From contig UQCQ01000002.1 in assembly GCA_900539595.1 (NCBI GenBank), positions 94,293-158,292 on the forward strand: a stretch of 64,000 nt of DNA, given 5' to 3'. Origin of the DNA: an uncultured Mollicutes bacterium. GTDB taxonomy: Bacteria > Bacillota_I > Bacilli_A > RFN20 > CAG-826. Shown here one piece after another: positions 53,972-62,917 of the stretch. Position 1 is the first letter of the stretch. Each line of letters starts with the position of its first letter. The translations under genes were made by a program, and so were the position numbers. The notes under the pieces were generated by a model, which searched no databases, had not been told where the DNA came from, and saw only the letters and a list, made by a program, of their open reading frames with translations.

Positions 53972-54403
53972 TCACCGATACTTGTTTAGTAAATCCCTGC
54001 GTTTGGCGTCGTATTCTTCTTCGGTGATTGCTCCGATATCGCGTTGATCTTTTAATTCCAATAGTTGATCTGGGATACTTGGCCAAGTGGCCGTTTTCGT
54101 ATCCGAATTTTGTTTTTCTTTCTTTTGGGGTTCGGATGGAGTCCAGGTTAAATAAAGGATCCCTCCAACAAGTCCGCACAGCAAGGCGCTGCAAACGCCC
54201 ACCCACGTCTTTTTGTTGTCTTCGTTAAGACTTTTCGTGGCAATGAAGCAAAAGATTGAGCTTAAAACGATTGGAATTAAATAGACGACAAAGATAAGGC
54301 TCTCCTTATCGTTCATTCCTAAACCGATGATCATCATGACGGCGTAGAAAAGAACCGTTACTCCCATTCCAATCCAAGTAAAGATTAAAGCTACTTTCTT
54401 CAT
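53972..54403 (-). CDS. Membrane protein with C-terminal SHOCT domain, 143 aa
   Basis: Three hydrophobic segments (TWIGMGVTVLFYAVMMIIGL, then VVYLIPIVLSSIFCFIA and VGVCSALLCGLVGGILYL), a short linker, and a SHOCT-type C-terminus (LLELKDQRDIGAITEEEYDA, ending DLLNKY). SHOCT segments are found at the ends of many unrelated proteins and are thought to mediate interactions. Start 54403 has AAGGG upstream. First gene of the helicase block, after 460 bases that contain no gene. Confidence 0.75.
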   Translation of the reverse strand: MKKVALIFTWIGMGVTVLFYAVMMIIGLGMNDKESLIFVVYLIPIVLSSIFCFIATKSLNEDNKKTWVGVCSALLCGLVGGILYLTWTPSEPQKKEKQNSDTKTATWPSIPDQLLELKDQRDIGAITEEEYDAKRRDLLNKYR

Positions 54404-54862
54404 AATCGTGACCCTTGAATGCAAAGGACTTATAGATTCCTAATCCATCCTTTGATTCTTTTTATGTATTTGATGTGACCGCACCCCTGTTTTCATATCG
54501 CATTTCGTTATGCCCGAGGATGACCCTCCTTTTGCTCGTGGCTTAACGTGACTTCATCTTATTCAAGGAACCGCATTTTGCCCTTTAACAAAGCAAAAAT
54601 GGCTTAAACAAAACGCATCGGGCAAGGCAGCGCGCGGCTTTTTTCAAAAAAGAGAGGATACGTGTATCGATTTAATCTTTTTTGGGAATGGGAAGCCGAA
54701 AGATCAAATTTTTATTCCTTTCTACAATTTTGGTTGGTCATAACCATAGCACTTCCTCCTTTTTGGGTATCGGCCAAGTATAAAATTGGGCGCAAGCACA
54801 TCATCAAAACGAAGATGGTCCTTCTCCAAAACGAAAAGGACCTTAATCGTATGGGTTGGAGA
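54404..54862. other. Gap between the Hsp70 block and the helicase block
   Basis: No gene supported. A hairpin (GGTCCTT with AAGGACC, 54819-54845) lies just beyond the Hsp70 stop codon and could end that operon, though it lacks a U tract. Another imperfect hairpin around 54573-54604 (GCATTTTGC with GCAAAAATGC-like) lies upstream of the SHOCT gene. A plus-strand frame from 54662 starts with GTG and has AGAGAGG upstream, but overlaps the Hsp70 end and has no recognised features. Confidence 0.35.
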
Positions 54863-57334
54863 TTACAACTTTAAGTCTGCGGCAACAAAACCGATGCTGC
54901 CGTTAGCACTATCTTCCAATAACTCCAACAATTTGAAAACGGCTTTGCGGAGCTGCTCAGTGTTATTGGAACGGTAAGCGACAACAGCCTGATTTTTCCA
55001 ATAATTGGCTTTTTGCGCATCGGTATAAACGAAGCTTTCGTCCGCAACTAGTTTTCCTCCAATATTGCTTAAAAAATCAAAACTATTTGAAATCACATCA
55101 AAATTTAAATCTTCAATTTGCTTATAAATAAACTTCTTATTCTCCTCGTTACGTTCGGTCTCGTAAGAGGATTTAAGGCGATCGAATTGCCTTTTATCGT
55201 CAGAACTTCCAAATCGACTAATATTTGTTGCGAATTGCTTCAATTCGGTTTCTGCATTTTGTTTGGAGTGAGCCCTTTCGAAATTTCTTTCTTTTGTGAT
55301 GATGGCGGTGTGGACATCATAGAACCGTTTAATGAAAAACTGAACTTTGTCCGTGTCGACATCAATATAGTCCGAAACCTCGTCGAATTCGTCGCGCAAC
55401 GCGTCTAGTTGCTGTTCGAGATCCGCCACATCAACGTCATTGTCCTTTAGTTTCTTTAAAGAGACATCAAGTTGGTCGAACTGCTTGTCGATTTTTTCCA
55501 TTTTGTCTTCATAGGACACGCGTTCATCTTTATCGCGCAGAGTCTCCTCGGGGATGACGTAATCAACGGAGGGAATATATCCAGTTACATGATTTGTCCG
55601 AGATTCGTCCTGCCTAATGGTAATTTCAATATCGGTATTGGCCGGAACAGGGAATCTCATTGCGGATGATTTAATATGAATGCACCCAATCCAGTTGTTC
55701 GCCTCGGGGTTGTCAAATAATTCGCCCTCATAAACGTGAATATCAATGGAATCCTCTTTGTTAGGGGACAATTCTTTTGTTGTGTGGAAGGTCCTAGTCG
55801 CTTCCGCGGGGAGCGGGGTATTTTTGGCGATAAGAGGAGACAAAATGTTATTTTCACCATCGGTAACCAAAACGCAAACCGAAAAGGTTGCAGGGGGTGC
55901 CGAAAGTTTCAAACTATCCGCGTTGTGCTTAATAACGAAACTTGCATTCTCAATAGGAATTTCCTTACCAGTCTTGTCTACGGTGTGGACAACAAACCTA
56001 TTATTTTCATTCAAAAAGCAAATCTTGAGGTCGATATCAAAAATCCCTTCTTCCGCATCAACGAAATCAACCCAACCACTGGTCCATGCACTTCCAGAGT
56101 TATTGGAAGAATTTACGAGGTCAATTTTTACACGATCCAGTGAAATATTCCCAATATTTTTAAACGAGCCGACGACATTGACCATGTCACTCGCCGTCAC
56201 CGGTTCATATTGCAAGGCAACTTCCAGACTACCCACAGAAACATCTTTAGTTTCTTCGACATCCAAAGAGCAGCTTCCGCCATAAATAGCAGCGCCTTCT
56301 GCAACAACGGTCATGGGGTTAAGAGAACAATCCAATTCAACATTAAACGTCTCAGACAACCTCTTCCTTACAAGCGGAATAAACGTGCTTCCTCCAACCA
56401 GAAGGATTTTGTCAATTTTGCAGTTCGGATCAAAACGAACAGCGCCATTAAGAGCATTTTTTGCAATTTCCATGCACTGTTCAACGGTGTCTTTTATCAA
56501 ATCTTCAAATTCAGCCCGGGTGATGGTGCACGAGAACTCAACGGCAACACCGTCATTATCTTCCACGTCGAAAATTTCTAAATAAGACTCTTGGGAAGAG
56601 CTCAATTCGATTTTGCAGGCTTCACATGTTTTCTTCAGCCTATGTTCCAGTTCGATATTTCCTTCAACGTTATATTCCTTGGCGAGCTTTGGCTTAACGA
56701 GTTTGTCATAAATCAAACCGTCGATATCGCTTCCGCCTCGGAAGTTATCGCCATCGCTATTCACGACTGTTAATCTTCCATCGTGAGTGGAAAGAATGGA
56801 AACATCCAAAGTGCCTCCACCATAGTCAAAAACCATCCAATATTGGTTCTTGGTTCCTGGTTTCACGCCATAGGCAATTGCAGCAGAAATTGGTTCCTGT
56901 AAAAGCACGACATTCCTGAATCCAGCCATATCGGCAGCATTTTTCGTTGCTTCGTTTTGCAAAGAAGAAAAAGCGGCAGGGACCGTGATGACTACGTCTT
57001 TAACGTCTTTGCCCAAGCGGGATTCCGCATCGCGCTTCAGGGATTTCAAAACTTCGGCAGAAAGTTGCTCCGGCGTAACCGTAACATTGGAGCCTTCAAA
57101 AGAATACTTATCTTTTGTCCCCATTTTTCGTTTGAAACAAGTGATTACCTTCGGGTAATCCAAAGCACGTCGACCAATAAGATACCTTCCACGAACATAA
57201 GCAACCGCAGAAGGCGTGACATTCATTCGATCAGCGATGTTGTCGACGATTTGGCACTTATTGTCGTCGGTTGGATATGCAATTGCCGAGTTCGTTGTAC
57301 CTAAATCGATACCGCAATCATAAAATTTAAGCAT
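54863..57334 (-). CDS. Divergent Hsp70 with extra beta domain, 823 aa
   Basis: The ATPase domain is clear: GIDLGTTNS (8-16), phosphate-2 motif DYGGGTLDVSI (170-180) and GGSTFIPLVRKRL (314-326). An added segment of about 130 residues (365-495, with VNVVGSFKNIGNISLDRVKI) with Ig/CARDB-like character is inserted before the substrate-binding beta domain, which is recognisable by NTPLPAEATRTFHTTKE and VYEGELFDNPEANNWIGCI (505-610). The last 200 residues are helical, a long lid. This is not the housekeeping DnaK. Encoded last in its operon after a GrpE-like and a J-like protein. Good AAGGAG. Confidence 0.9.
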   Translation of the reverse strand: MLKFYDCGIDLGTTNSAIAYPTDDNKCQIVDNIADRMNVTPSAVAYVRGRYLIGRRALDYPKVITCFKRKMGTKDKYSFEGSNVTVTPEQLSAEVLKSLKRDAESRLGKDVKDVVITVPAAFSSLQNEATKNAADMAGFRNVVLLQEPISAAIAYGVKPGTKNQYWMVFDYGGGTLDVSILSTHDGRLTVVNSDGDNFRGGSDIDGLIYDKLVKPKLAKEYNVEGNIELEHRLKKTCEACKIELSSSQESYLEIFDVEDNDGVAVEFSCTITRAEFEDLIKDTVEQCMEIAKNALNGAVRFDPNCKIDKILLVGGSTFIPLVRKRLSETFNVELDCSLNPMTVVAEGAAIYGGSCSLDVEETKDVSVGSLEVALQYEPVTASDMVNVVGSFKNIGNISLDRVKIDLVNSSNNSGSAWTSGWVDFVDAEEGIFDIDLKICFLNENNRFVVHTVDKTGKEIPIENASFVIKHNADSLKLSAPPATFSVCVLVTDGENNILSPLIAKNTPLPAEATRTFHTTKELSPNKEDSIDIHVYEGELFDNPEANNWIGCIHIKSSAMRFPVPANTDIEITIRQDESRTNHVTGYIPSVDYVIPEETLRDKDERVSYEDKMEKIDKQFDQLDVSLKKLKDNDVDVADLEQQLDALRDEFDEVSDYIDVDTDKVQFFIKRFYDVHTAIITKERNFERAHSKQNAETELKQFATNISRFGSSDDKRQFDRLKSSYETERNEENKKFIYKQIEDLNFDVISNSFDFLSNIGGKLVADESFVYTDAQKANYWKNQAVVAYRSNNTEQLRKAVFKLLELLEDSANGSIGFVAADLKL

Positions 57335-57350
57335 TCTTTATTTCTCCTTT

Positions 57351-58544
57351 TTATGCTTTTAAGATGGAATTGAATTTCGCTATATACGTTTTCATTCCGT
57401 CGCAAGTTGGACTAACTTCCGGATACCAACCTGCAAATTCGTAATCATACATTTCATCCGAATCTTTTTTCGGGTCCGCGGGCACAATGACCGGGTCTCC
57501 AAAATGATAGGTTTCCTGGCTAATAATGCTGCTATCCTCATTCGTAAAAGTAATGGTGTAATTAATATATTCTGGTTCGTACTGTGCCTTGTACGTCGCA
57601 TTGCCTCGGCACATTTCGCTTACGGTCTTGTCCCACCCCACACAAACATAATTGTATGTCTCATCCGAGCTTCTGCTTGGAAGTTCGGGAACGACGATTG
57701 AATCGCCGTAATGATAAGTGGCCTCGCTGATGGTCCTGCCATCAAAATCCAAGAACGAGACGGAATAATCAATATATTCCGTAGAATATGACGCCAAATA
57801 AACCATGTCTTTGTAGGCAAAATTCGGCTCTTCGTTCCAACCGGACAAAGTGTATGTAAACGTATCATCGGCCGGACGATTTGTAATTTCTTCTGGAATT
57901 AATATTTTCTCGCCAAATGAATATTCCTTTTTGCTAATGATGTCGCCGCCATCCTCATAAGCCAAGCAAACGGTAAAAGATTTTTCTGCATTAACTTTGT
58001 CTTCCAATCTCCTCGTCGATTTGCCAAGTTCGGCCAAATTCACGGACAAAATGACTCCAAAAGTCAAAGCCATGACAGCAAAAGCCGATGGAACGATGAC
58101 CGAGCGCCACCTTTCCCAAAAGTTCTTCTTTTTGGCGGCGGTTTTATCTTCTGGGGAAGAAGACTTGGCGGAGTCTTCTTGAGCAGTTTGGTCACTAGAA
58201 GTCTGGTTCGCTATTATCGGCGCCGACTTTACAACCGTTCCAATAACAACTTCCCCCGCAGATACAACCGAACCATTTTGAAGAACCATCGGTTTAATCA
58301 TTTCCGAAATGATGGGCTTTGCAGTAGGATCATTTTCAGGCATATCGCTATGGATGACCTTGAGGTTCATTCCATAATCGAACGCCTGACCGGTCAAATC
58401 GCGAATCTCAATGCCATTGGCGTCAAGAAAACGTTTCATCGTTCTTAAAGAGCTATTAGCCGCCATTTTCTTCTCGACCGTAGCATTGGCAACCCACTTT
58501 TCCAATCGCCAATAAGCAACTGCTAAATCAATAATGTTATTCAT
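57351..58544 (-). CDS. One-TM protein: GrpE-like N-terminus and three InlB-type repeats
   Basis: A 397-residue protein. The first ~105 residues have the layout of a GrpE head region: a helical part with EKWVANATVEKK, then DLTGQAFDYGMNLKVIH and IKPMVLQNGSVVSAGEVVIG; this is a structural guess. One TM helix (about residues 155-178, VIVPSAFAVMALTFGVILSV) follows a charged linker. Outside come three repeats of about 67 residues of the Listeria-Bacteroides (Flg_new) type, each with (E/Y)xx(Y/F)xFG(E/D)xxxVP and a (S/A/V)GW. Inside would act on the Hsp70, outside on an unknown ligand. Good AAAGGAG; 20 bases after the 943-aa gene. Confidence 0.7.
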   Translation of the reverse strand: MNNIIDLAVAYWRLEKWVANATVEKKMAANSSLRTMKRFLDANGIEIRDLTGQAFDYGMNLKVIHSDMPENDPTAKPIISEMIKPMVLQNGSVVSAGEVVIGTVVKSAPIIANQTSSDQTAQEDSAKSSSPEDKTAAKKKNFWERWRSVIVPSAFAVMALTFGVILSVNLAELGKSTRRLEDKVNAEKSFTVCLAYEDGGDIISKKEYSFGEKILIPEEITNRPADDTFTYTLSGWNEEPNFAYKDMVYLASYSTEYIDYSVSFLDFDGRTISEATYHYGDSIVVPELPSRSSDETYNYVCVGWDKTVSEMCRGNATYKAQYEPEYINYTITFTNEDSSIISQETYHFGDPVIVPADPKKDSDEMYDYEFAGWYPEVSPTCDGMKTYIAKFNSILKA

Positions 58545-58564
58545 ATATTCTCCTTTTGTAATTT

Positions 58565-61396
58565 TTATATTGTTTTGACACGGCAAGAGTATGAAGTGAG
58601 GCCATCCAATTCAGAACCATCGTTGTCGATGACGCAATGCCAATGACCACTGTTTGGAATTTTGATTCGCACATACCCACCGGTGTAGAATCCGCCCCAA
58701 TAGTGGTATTCTCCGCCAAAGTTCGAATACTTGTCATAATTGAAGTCGTCCATAAGACGAACGTACCCCATATCCGTTATGTAGACTTCCACAATTTTCG
58801 TTTCGTAATAGCCGACATAGACATACCCTAAATCATAATGGTCATGAGGCACGCCGAGGCTTTTTAACGCCTTCTGCGCATCCGCATCCCCCGCGGCTGC
58901 CGCCTTTAGCAAATACCGTCTACCCAGGGACGAATTAGCCGTGCAACCAATTCCTTGAAGATAGCAAATTCCAAGAGCGAATATTGATTTTGTATAGCCC
59001 TTATCAGCCGCCTTTTTATACCAAGTAAAGGCCGTATGCTGATTCTTCCTGACGCCGTCTCCGTTTAAATACTTTATACCAAGATCGTGCATTTCTTCGG
59101 CAGATAGCTCGCGCTCAGACGCACCAATTTTGTTATAGCCAAACGTATACCTAAGTCTTCGTTTCGTGTCCGGATCCGTAACTTTATAGAGTTGTTTCCC
59201 TAATGCTAAAGCCGTTTTGGATTCACCATTATCTTTGAGAAAAATAATGGCATTAATAGCCGATTGCTGATAACAATCGCAAACGCGCTCATTAAACGCT
59301 GAGCCTTTTTTAAACTTGTCGAGAACAAAGTCCTTAATATTCTTTATTATTGTTATTCTATCCTGTATTTGTGGAATCTCTTCTTTGATGGTTGTTTTCT
59401 TCACACCCTTTTTATCAAAGAATTGGTCATTAGTCGCTTGTTCCGCTTTTGCTTTACGAATCAAAACCTCTGCCACGTTTTCTTGAAAGGAGGGACACGC
59501 TTTCTCGAAGCCATCATAAGCTTTGATGAAATTGGATAATTCAGACGAGGACGAATATTCAAGGTCGTTCATCAGCGGCTTTAAAAACGCTTGCTTAAAA
59601 GCGTCGGCCACATCTTTCGGAGATTCGCTATCGGAACATTTACGCGCATCAACGAGTTCTTTATATAATTTTTTGTCAGAAAGGGAAAAGACGGCATTTA
59701 TTTTAGAGAAAAAAGTAGTCCATTCTTTCGTTAATTCGAACCCAGCATCCTTGACAAGTAAATGGATATACGCGGCCAAAATTAAATCAAAATCACATTC
59801 ACTAGATGCAAGCCAATCAAAAATTAAATGCGATTCCCAAATTTTGCAGTACTGATTTCCAGTAAACCAAAGGTATTTATTGGAAGTATCACTTAGACTA
59901 ACAATAGCCGTTTGAACGGAGCTCAAATCTCTAGTCGGCCTTTCAATGTTCTTAAGGTCGAATTCGGTGGCTAACGACTTCGTTATTTTGAGTTTGGTAT
60001 ATTTCTCCACTTTGTCGCGAACATTCATCGCTTGGTTATTGGTGGAATCGCAAGAAATTCCAAGAACGAAATAGGGGTTTTGAAGGATGGGGGCATAGAT
60101 ATTCTTCGACCTGGCTTTAACAAGCGACGAATTTTCCTCAAAATTTTCAGGGGCGCTCTTCAACTCCTCAAGCTCCTTTTGATCGCCTTCTTGGGAGTCG
60201 ACAATTTTCTTCGTGCAATCATCTACTGCCGCATTGAGCGATTTAAGATTCTCTTCCAAATCTTTTTTCTCATTAAATTTCAGGCTATTCAGTTTTTTAA
60301 GACCGGCTAGATAGGCCGTTCTAGCTGAACCGAGTGCATTCGAGAAGGTTTTAGCAAACGTCTCCTTTGCCCTTTCCCATGCTTCCGCAAACACCTGCGT
60401 ATTCTTTTCGAGTTGTTCCTTTAATTGTTGCTTTTTAATGTCGGAAAGGAGCGTATCAAATTTGATATCGATTACTTTTTTATTTGTTTCAATGCTCACT
60501 TGAGGGTCGAAGGAAACGTTATTAATCGATTTTATGCCTTTATCTACGATGGTGTTAACTTCAGTTGAGTTGGAACCATCCAAACGAAAACTGGTAATTT
60601 TTTGCGCTTTATAAGCTTCAAAAATCTTAGTTTCCCGTTCAATCCTCTCTTCTTCACGTTTCGAGAAAATCGCCTTTTCGAACTTCTTTTCAACGGATGC
60701 AAGCCTCGCATCATTTTCTTTCTCCGAAAAGGATCGATCGAATTTCATCGCTTGGATTTCCGTTCGCGCTTGTTCGCACAGGGACTGGATTGTGGCGGAT
60801 TCGGTTTCCTTTGAGACGAAGCGATTCAAAAGGGATTCCTTTGCCGCATCAAATCTTTTTTTGCAAGCTTCCATTTTGATTAAAAAGGACAACGTGTGAA
60901 ACGCGACTGAAAAAGCATCTTCTACCGACTGGAGGTTAGCAGAGTACTTCTTATTATCGTCAAACTCGCATGTAGAAATATTTGCCGCAGTTTCAGCGAA
61001 ACTTTGCTGGATTTGACTTGATTGTTTTTCAAATAGATTTAAAAGTTCGGCCGTTTTTTTCACTTTTAGCGTCTCGAAACGCTCTTTTTGATATTCCAAA
61101 ACCTTGTTGTTTAATTCCGCGATCGCTTTTTGGTAATTACCTTTGTCTTTATCAAGAAGAATGTACGAGTACATTTTGTCGTCAAAGCAAAACTTTGCTT
61201 TTGTCTTAGAAAAGAGGAATTGTCTTTGCGTCACCATTTCTGCGGTGAGGTTCGAAAAATCAGAGATTTCGGTTTTTCTTTCTTCTCCGTTCTTTGTCGC
61301 CTTGAGTGTCATTCCCTCGAATTCAACAATCAAGGTTCCCTTAACACCTTCAATATCGCCTTTGACGTTTTCGAATACAATTTTGAATTTTTCCAT
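58565..61396 (-). CDS. 943-aa multidomain protein: helical repeats, J-like segment, Sel1 repeats, DUF1883
   Basis: Order: a PH/GRAM-like beta module (1-100); four helical repeats of about 76 residues, each with a hydrophobic I-x-x-(M/V/L)-x-F-(D/N) turn (at about 145, 219, 296 and 374); a degenerate J-domain-like segment (436-520, APILQNPYFVLGIS and ending NKYLWF) without an HPD motif; a helical part; two Sel1 repeats (about 770-850, AFTWYKKAADKGYTKSIFAL); and a DUF1883 domain (852-943, VRLMDDFNYDKYSNFGGEY with GHWHCVIDNDG). As I recall, DUF1883 is often linked to TIR proteins. Suggests a sensor that delivers clients to the Hsp70. Ribosome site AGGA. Confidence 0.72.
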   Translation of the reverse strand: MEKFKIVFENVKGDIEGVKGTLIVEFEGMTLKATKNGEERKTEISDFSNLTAEMVTQRQFLFSKTKAKFCFDDKMYSYILLDKDKGNYQKAIAELNNKVLEYQKERFETLKVKKTAELLNLFEKQSSQIQQSFAETAANISTCEFDDNKKYSANLQSVEDAFSVAFHTLSFLIKMEACKKRFDAAKESLLNRFVSKETESATIQSLCEQARTEIQAMKFDRSFSEKENDARLASVEKKFEKAIFSKREEERIERETKIFEAYKAQKITSFRLDGSNSTEVNTIVDKGIKSINNVSFDPQVSIETNKKVIDIKFDTLLSDIKKQQLKEQLEKNTQVFAEAWERAKETFAKTFSNALGSARTAYLAGLKKLNSLKFNEKKDLEENLKSLNAAVDDCTKKIVDSQEGDQKELEELKSAPENFEENSSLVKARSKNIYAPILQNPYFVLGISCDSTNNQAMNVRDKVEKYTKLKITKSLATEFDLKNIERPTRDLSSVQTAIVSLSDTSNKYLWFTGNQYCKIWESHLIFDWLASSECDFDLILAAYIHLLVKDAGFELTKEWTTFFSKINAVFSLSDKKLYKELVDARKCSDSESPKDVADAFKQAFLKPLMNDLEYSSSSELSNFIKAYDGFEKACPSFQENVAEVLIRKAKAEQATNDQFFDKKGVKKTTIKEEIPQIQDRITIIKNIKDFVLDKFKKGSAFNERVCDCYQQSAINAIIFLKDNGESKTALALGKQLYKVTDPDTKRRLRYTFGYNKIGASERELSAEEMHDLGIKYLNGDGVRKNQHTAFTWYKKAADKGYTKSIFALGICYLQGIGCTANSSLGRRYLLKAAAAGDADAQKALKSLGVPHDHYDLGYVYVGYYETKIVEVYITDMGYVRLMDDFNYDKYSNFGGEYHYWGGFYTGGYVRIKIPNSGHWHCVIDNDGSELDGLTSYSCRVKTI

Positions 61397-61410
61397 ATAA
61401 TTCCTAGCCT

Positions 61411-62106
61411 CTAATCCGCCTTTTTGAATAAATGAACGTTAATACTGTCTGGAAACCGGAACGTTTTATCTCCAACCGAATCAAATTTCACAGTAATAAA
61501 ATCGTTATTCACGGTAATAACCTTGCCTAAGTGAAAACGCTTGTGATACACGTAAACTACCTTACGGTCATACTCTTTCAGGTCGTTTAGGAATGCATAG
61601 TATTCGCCATAACCCAAAACGATGAATTCTTTGCCGGACTTTCTCTTTGGCTTATCGGCTTTTGAAGTGGCTTTGTTTTTAATTTCCATTACGGGTTTTG
61701 CATCTGGTTTTATTGCATCCTGAACAAAGCTCTTTGTAAAACGGACCACAACTCCATAATTATAGGTACCACCACCCGTGACCTGTTCCACTTTAGCGGA
61801 AAAGACATAGCCCTTATTTATATCAGACCTAAACTCTTGGTTTCTTCCTTTTGGGACGAAGCCAACGCTATTACCCTTCGGATCGAATAACTCAATACAG
61901 TTTTTGTCATAGGGATTGTCGTCCACGGCACGAACGCTTACTTCCTCGCCCGGATACAAACGAGAAACATAGGATTGGCGCCCCTCGAAAGTCACTCCGG
62001 TCAGTTTCATTGTAAAATCAAAAGGAAGCGAAGAACTTGGGATAATTGGTTCTTCGTCGTCCATTTCATCTTCCGAAAAAACTGATTTTCTTACTTTAAA
62101 CGCCAT
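61411..62106 (-). CDS. HIRAN-domain protein with Tudor/SH3-like tail, copy 1
   Basis: A 231-residue protein. Residues ~30-125 are a HIRAN domain (TGVTFEGRQSYVSRLYPGE, DNPYDKNCIELFDPKG, GYVFSAKVEQVTGG) nearly the same as the protein at 49186. Linker with Lys-rich stretch, then about 70 residues with a small beta-barrel look (VYVYHKRFHLGKVITVNNDF and VKFDSVGDKTFRF), Tudor- or SH3-like. HIRAN binds 3' DNA ends in the studied cases. Start at 62106 has AGAGGA upstream. 14 bases before the 943-aa gene, so probably in the same operon. Confidence 0.85.
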   Translation of the reverse strand: MAFKVRKSVFSEDEMDDEEPIIPSSSLPFDFTMKLTGVTFEGRQSYVSRLYPGEEVSVRAVDDNPYDKNCIELFDPKGNSVGFVPKGRNQEFRSDINKGYVFSAKVEQVTGGGTYNYGVVVRFTKSFVQDAIKPDAKPVMEIKNKATSKADKPKRKSGKEFIVLGYGEYYAFLNDLKEYDRKVVYVYHKRFHLGKVITVNNDFITVKFDSVGDKTFRFPDSINVHLFKKAD

Positions 62107-62286
62107 AGGGTTTCCTCTTTGCATCCCAACTCACGCAATCTAGATCGGAATGCAAACTCGTCCTCACTCTTCGTCATTTATCTTATTGCGATTGATTCGT
62201 TCTCAGTCTAAACAAAGTACCCTTTAAGGTAAACAAACTAAAAAAACGTTTTGTTTATAGGCTGTTAAAGTAAAAACGAGGGAGCA

Positions 62287-62317
62287 TCTTGAATCCTGCA
62301 CAAAACAGGATTCAAGA
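62287..62317 (-). terminator. Hairpin after the 194-aa gene
   Basis: Perfect 12-base arms TCTTGAATCCTG (62287-62298) and CAGGATTCAAGA (62306-62317) with a short loop. On the minus strand a weak U tract follows some bases later, so it may separate the 194-aa gene from the HIRAN operon or only reduce readthrough. Confidence 0.6.
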
Positions 62318-62332
62318 TACCGTCGCTTTCAT

Positions 62333-62917
62333 TTATATTCCGTAAACGTTTCTTAAGTCTTCTCGAATCATTTTGATATCCTGAGTAATCTCAGATTTGG
62401 TTCTTTGAAGCTTATAATCGTATGATCCGGAATAGTTTTCAGCGAATTCGGTGACAGCACTGAAATCCTTTTGATCGATAACCATCATTGATAACGAAGC
62501 CAGTTGCTTGAAATATTTTTCGAAAAAATGCTTCTCCTCCGGATCCACGTATCCTCTATATGTTTGCATATCCGCATAAACGGTAGACACAAGGGTAAAC
62601 GCCAAATGGAAGTAATTCACGCACACGAGAACCTTAAAAAATCCTCGCACATGTGCCACTGGGATTTCTCCCCTTGCATTTTTGCAGGCCATCATAACTT
62701 GAAAATAGGCACCTATTGCTTCGGCATAATCACCGGATCTTTTCGCTTGAATAGCATAATCGCTCAATTCTTTTGTATCGGCGTATCTTCCATTTAGTTT
62801 TACATCGGTTTTCACAGGGCTTGCATACGAAAAGCCCCAGATGTCCGAACCGGATTCCACCCATTTGGATAGAAAGGGAATGGCGTAATTTAATTGTTTT
62901 AATGTTTCGTTATCCAT
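62333..62917 (-). CDS. Unknown 194-aa protein, mostly helical
   Basis: I do not recognise it. It is largely helical, with TPR-like alternation in YAIQAKRSGDYAEAIGAYFQ and later segments, ending in basic KIMIREDLRN-like residues. AAAGGAG precedes the ATG at 62917; a frame to 62950 has no support. It may be the first gene of the chaperone block, but the hairpin at 62287 lies behind it. TPR-type proteins often recruit other proteins. Confidence 0.6.
   Translation of the reverse strand: MDNETLKQLNYAIPFLSKWVESGSDIWGFSYASPVKTDVKLNGRYADTKELSDYAIQAKRSGDYAEAIGAYFQVMMACKNARGEIPVAHVRGFFKVLVCVNYFHLAFTLVSTVYADMQTYRGYVDPEEKHFFEKYFKQLASLSMMVIDQKDFSAVTEFAENYSGSYDYKLQRTKSEITQDIKMIREDLRNVYGI

Noticed and set aside
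54662..54874. Plus-strand GTG-start frame of 70 codons with a hydrophobic stretch
   Set aside because: It overlaps the end of the Hsp70 gene on the other strand and has no family or neighbour support, despite AGAGAGG upstream.
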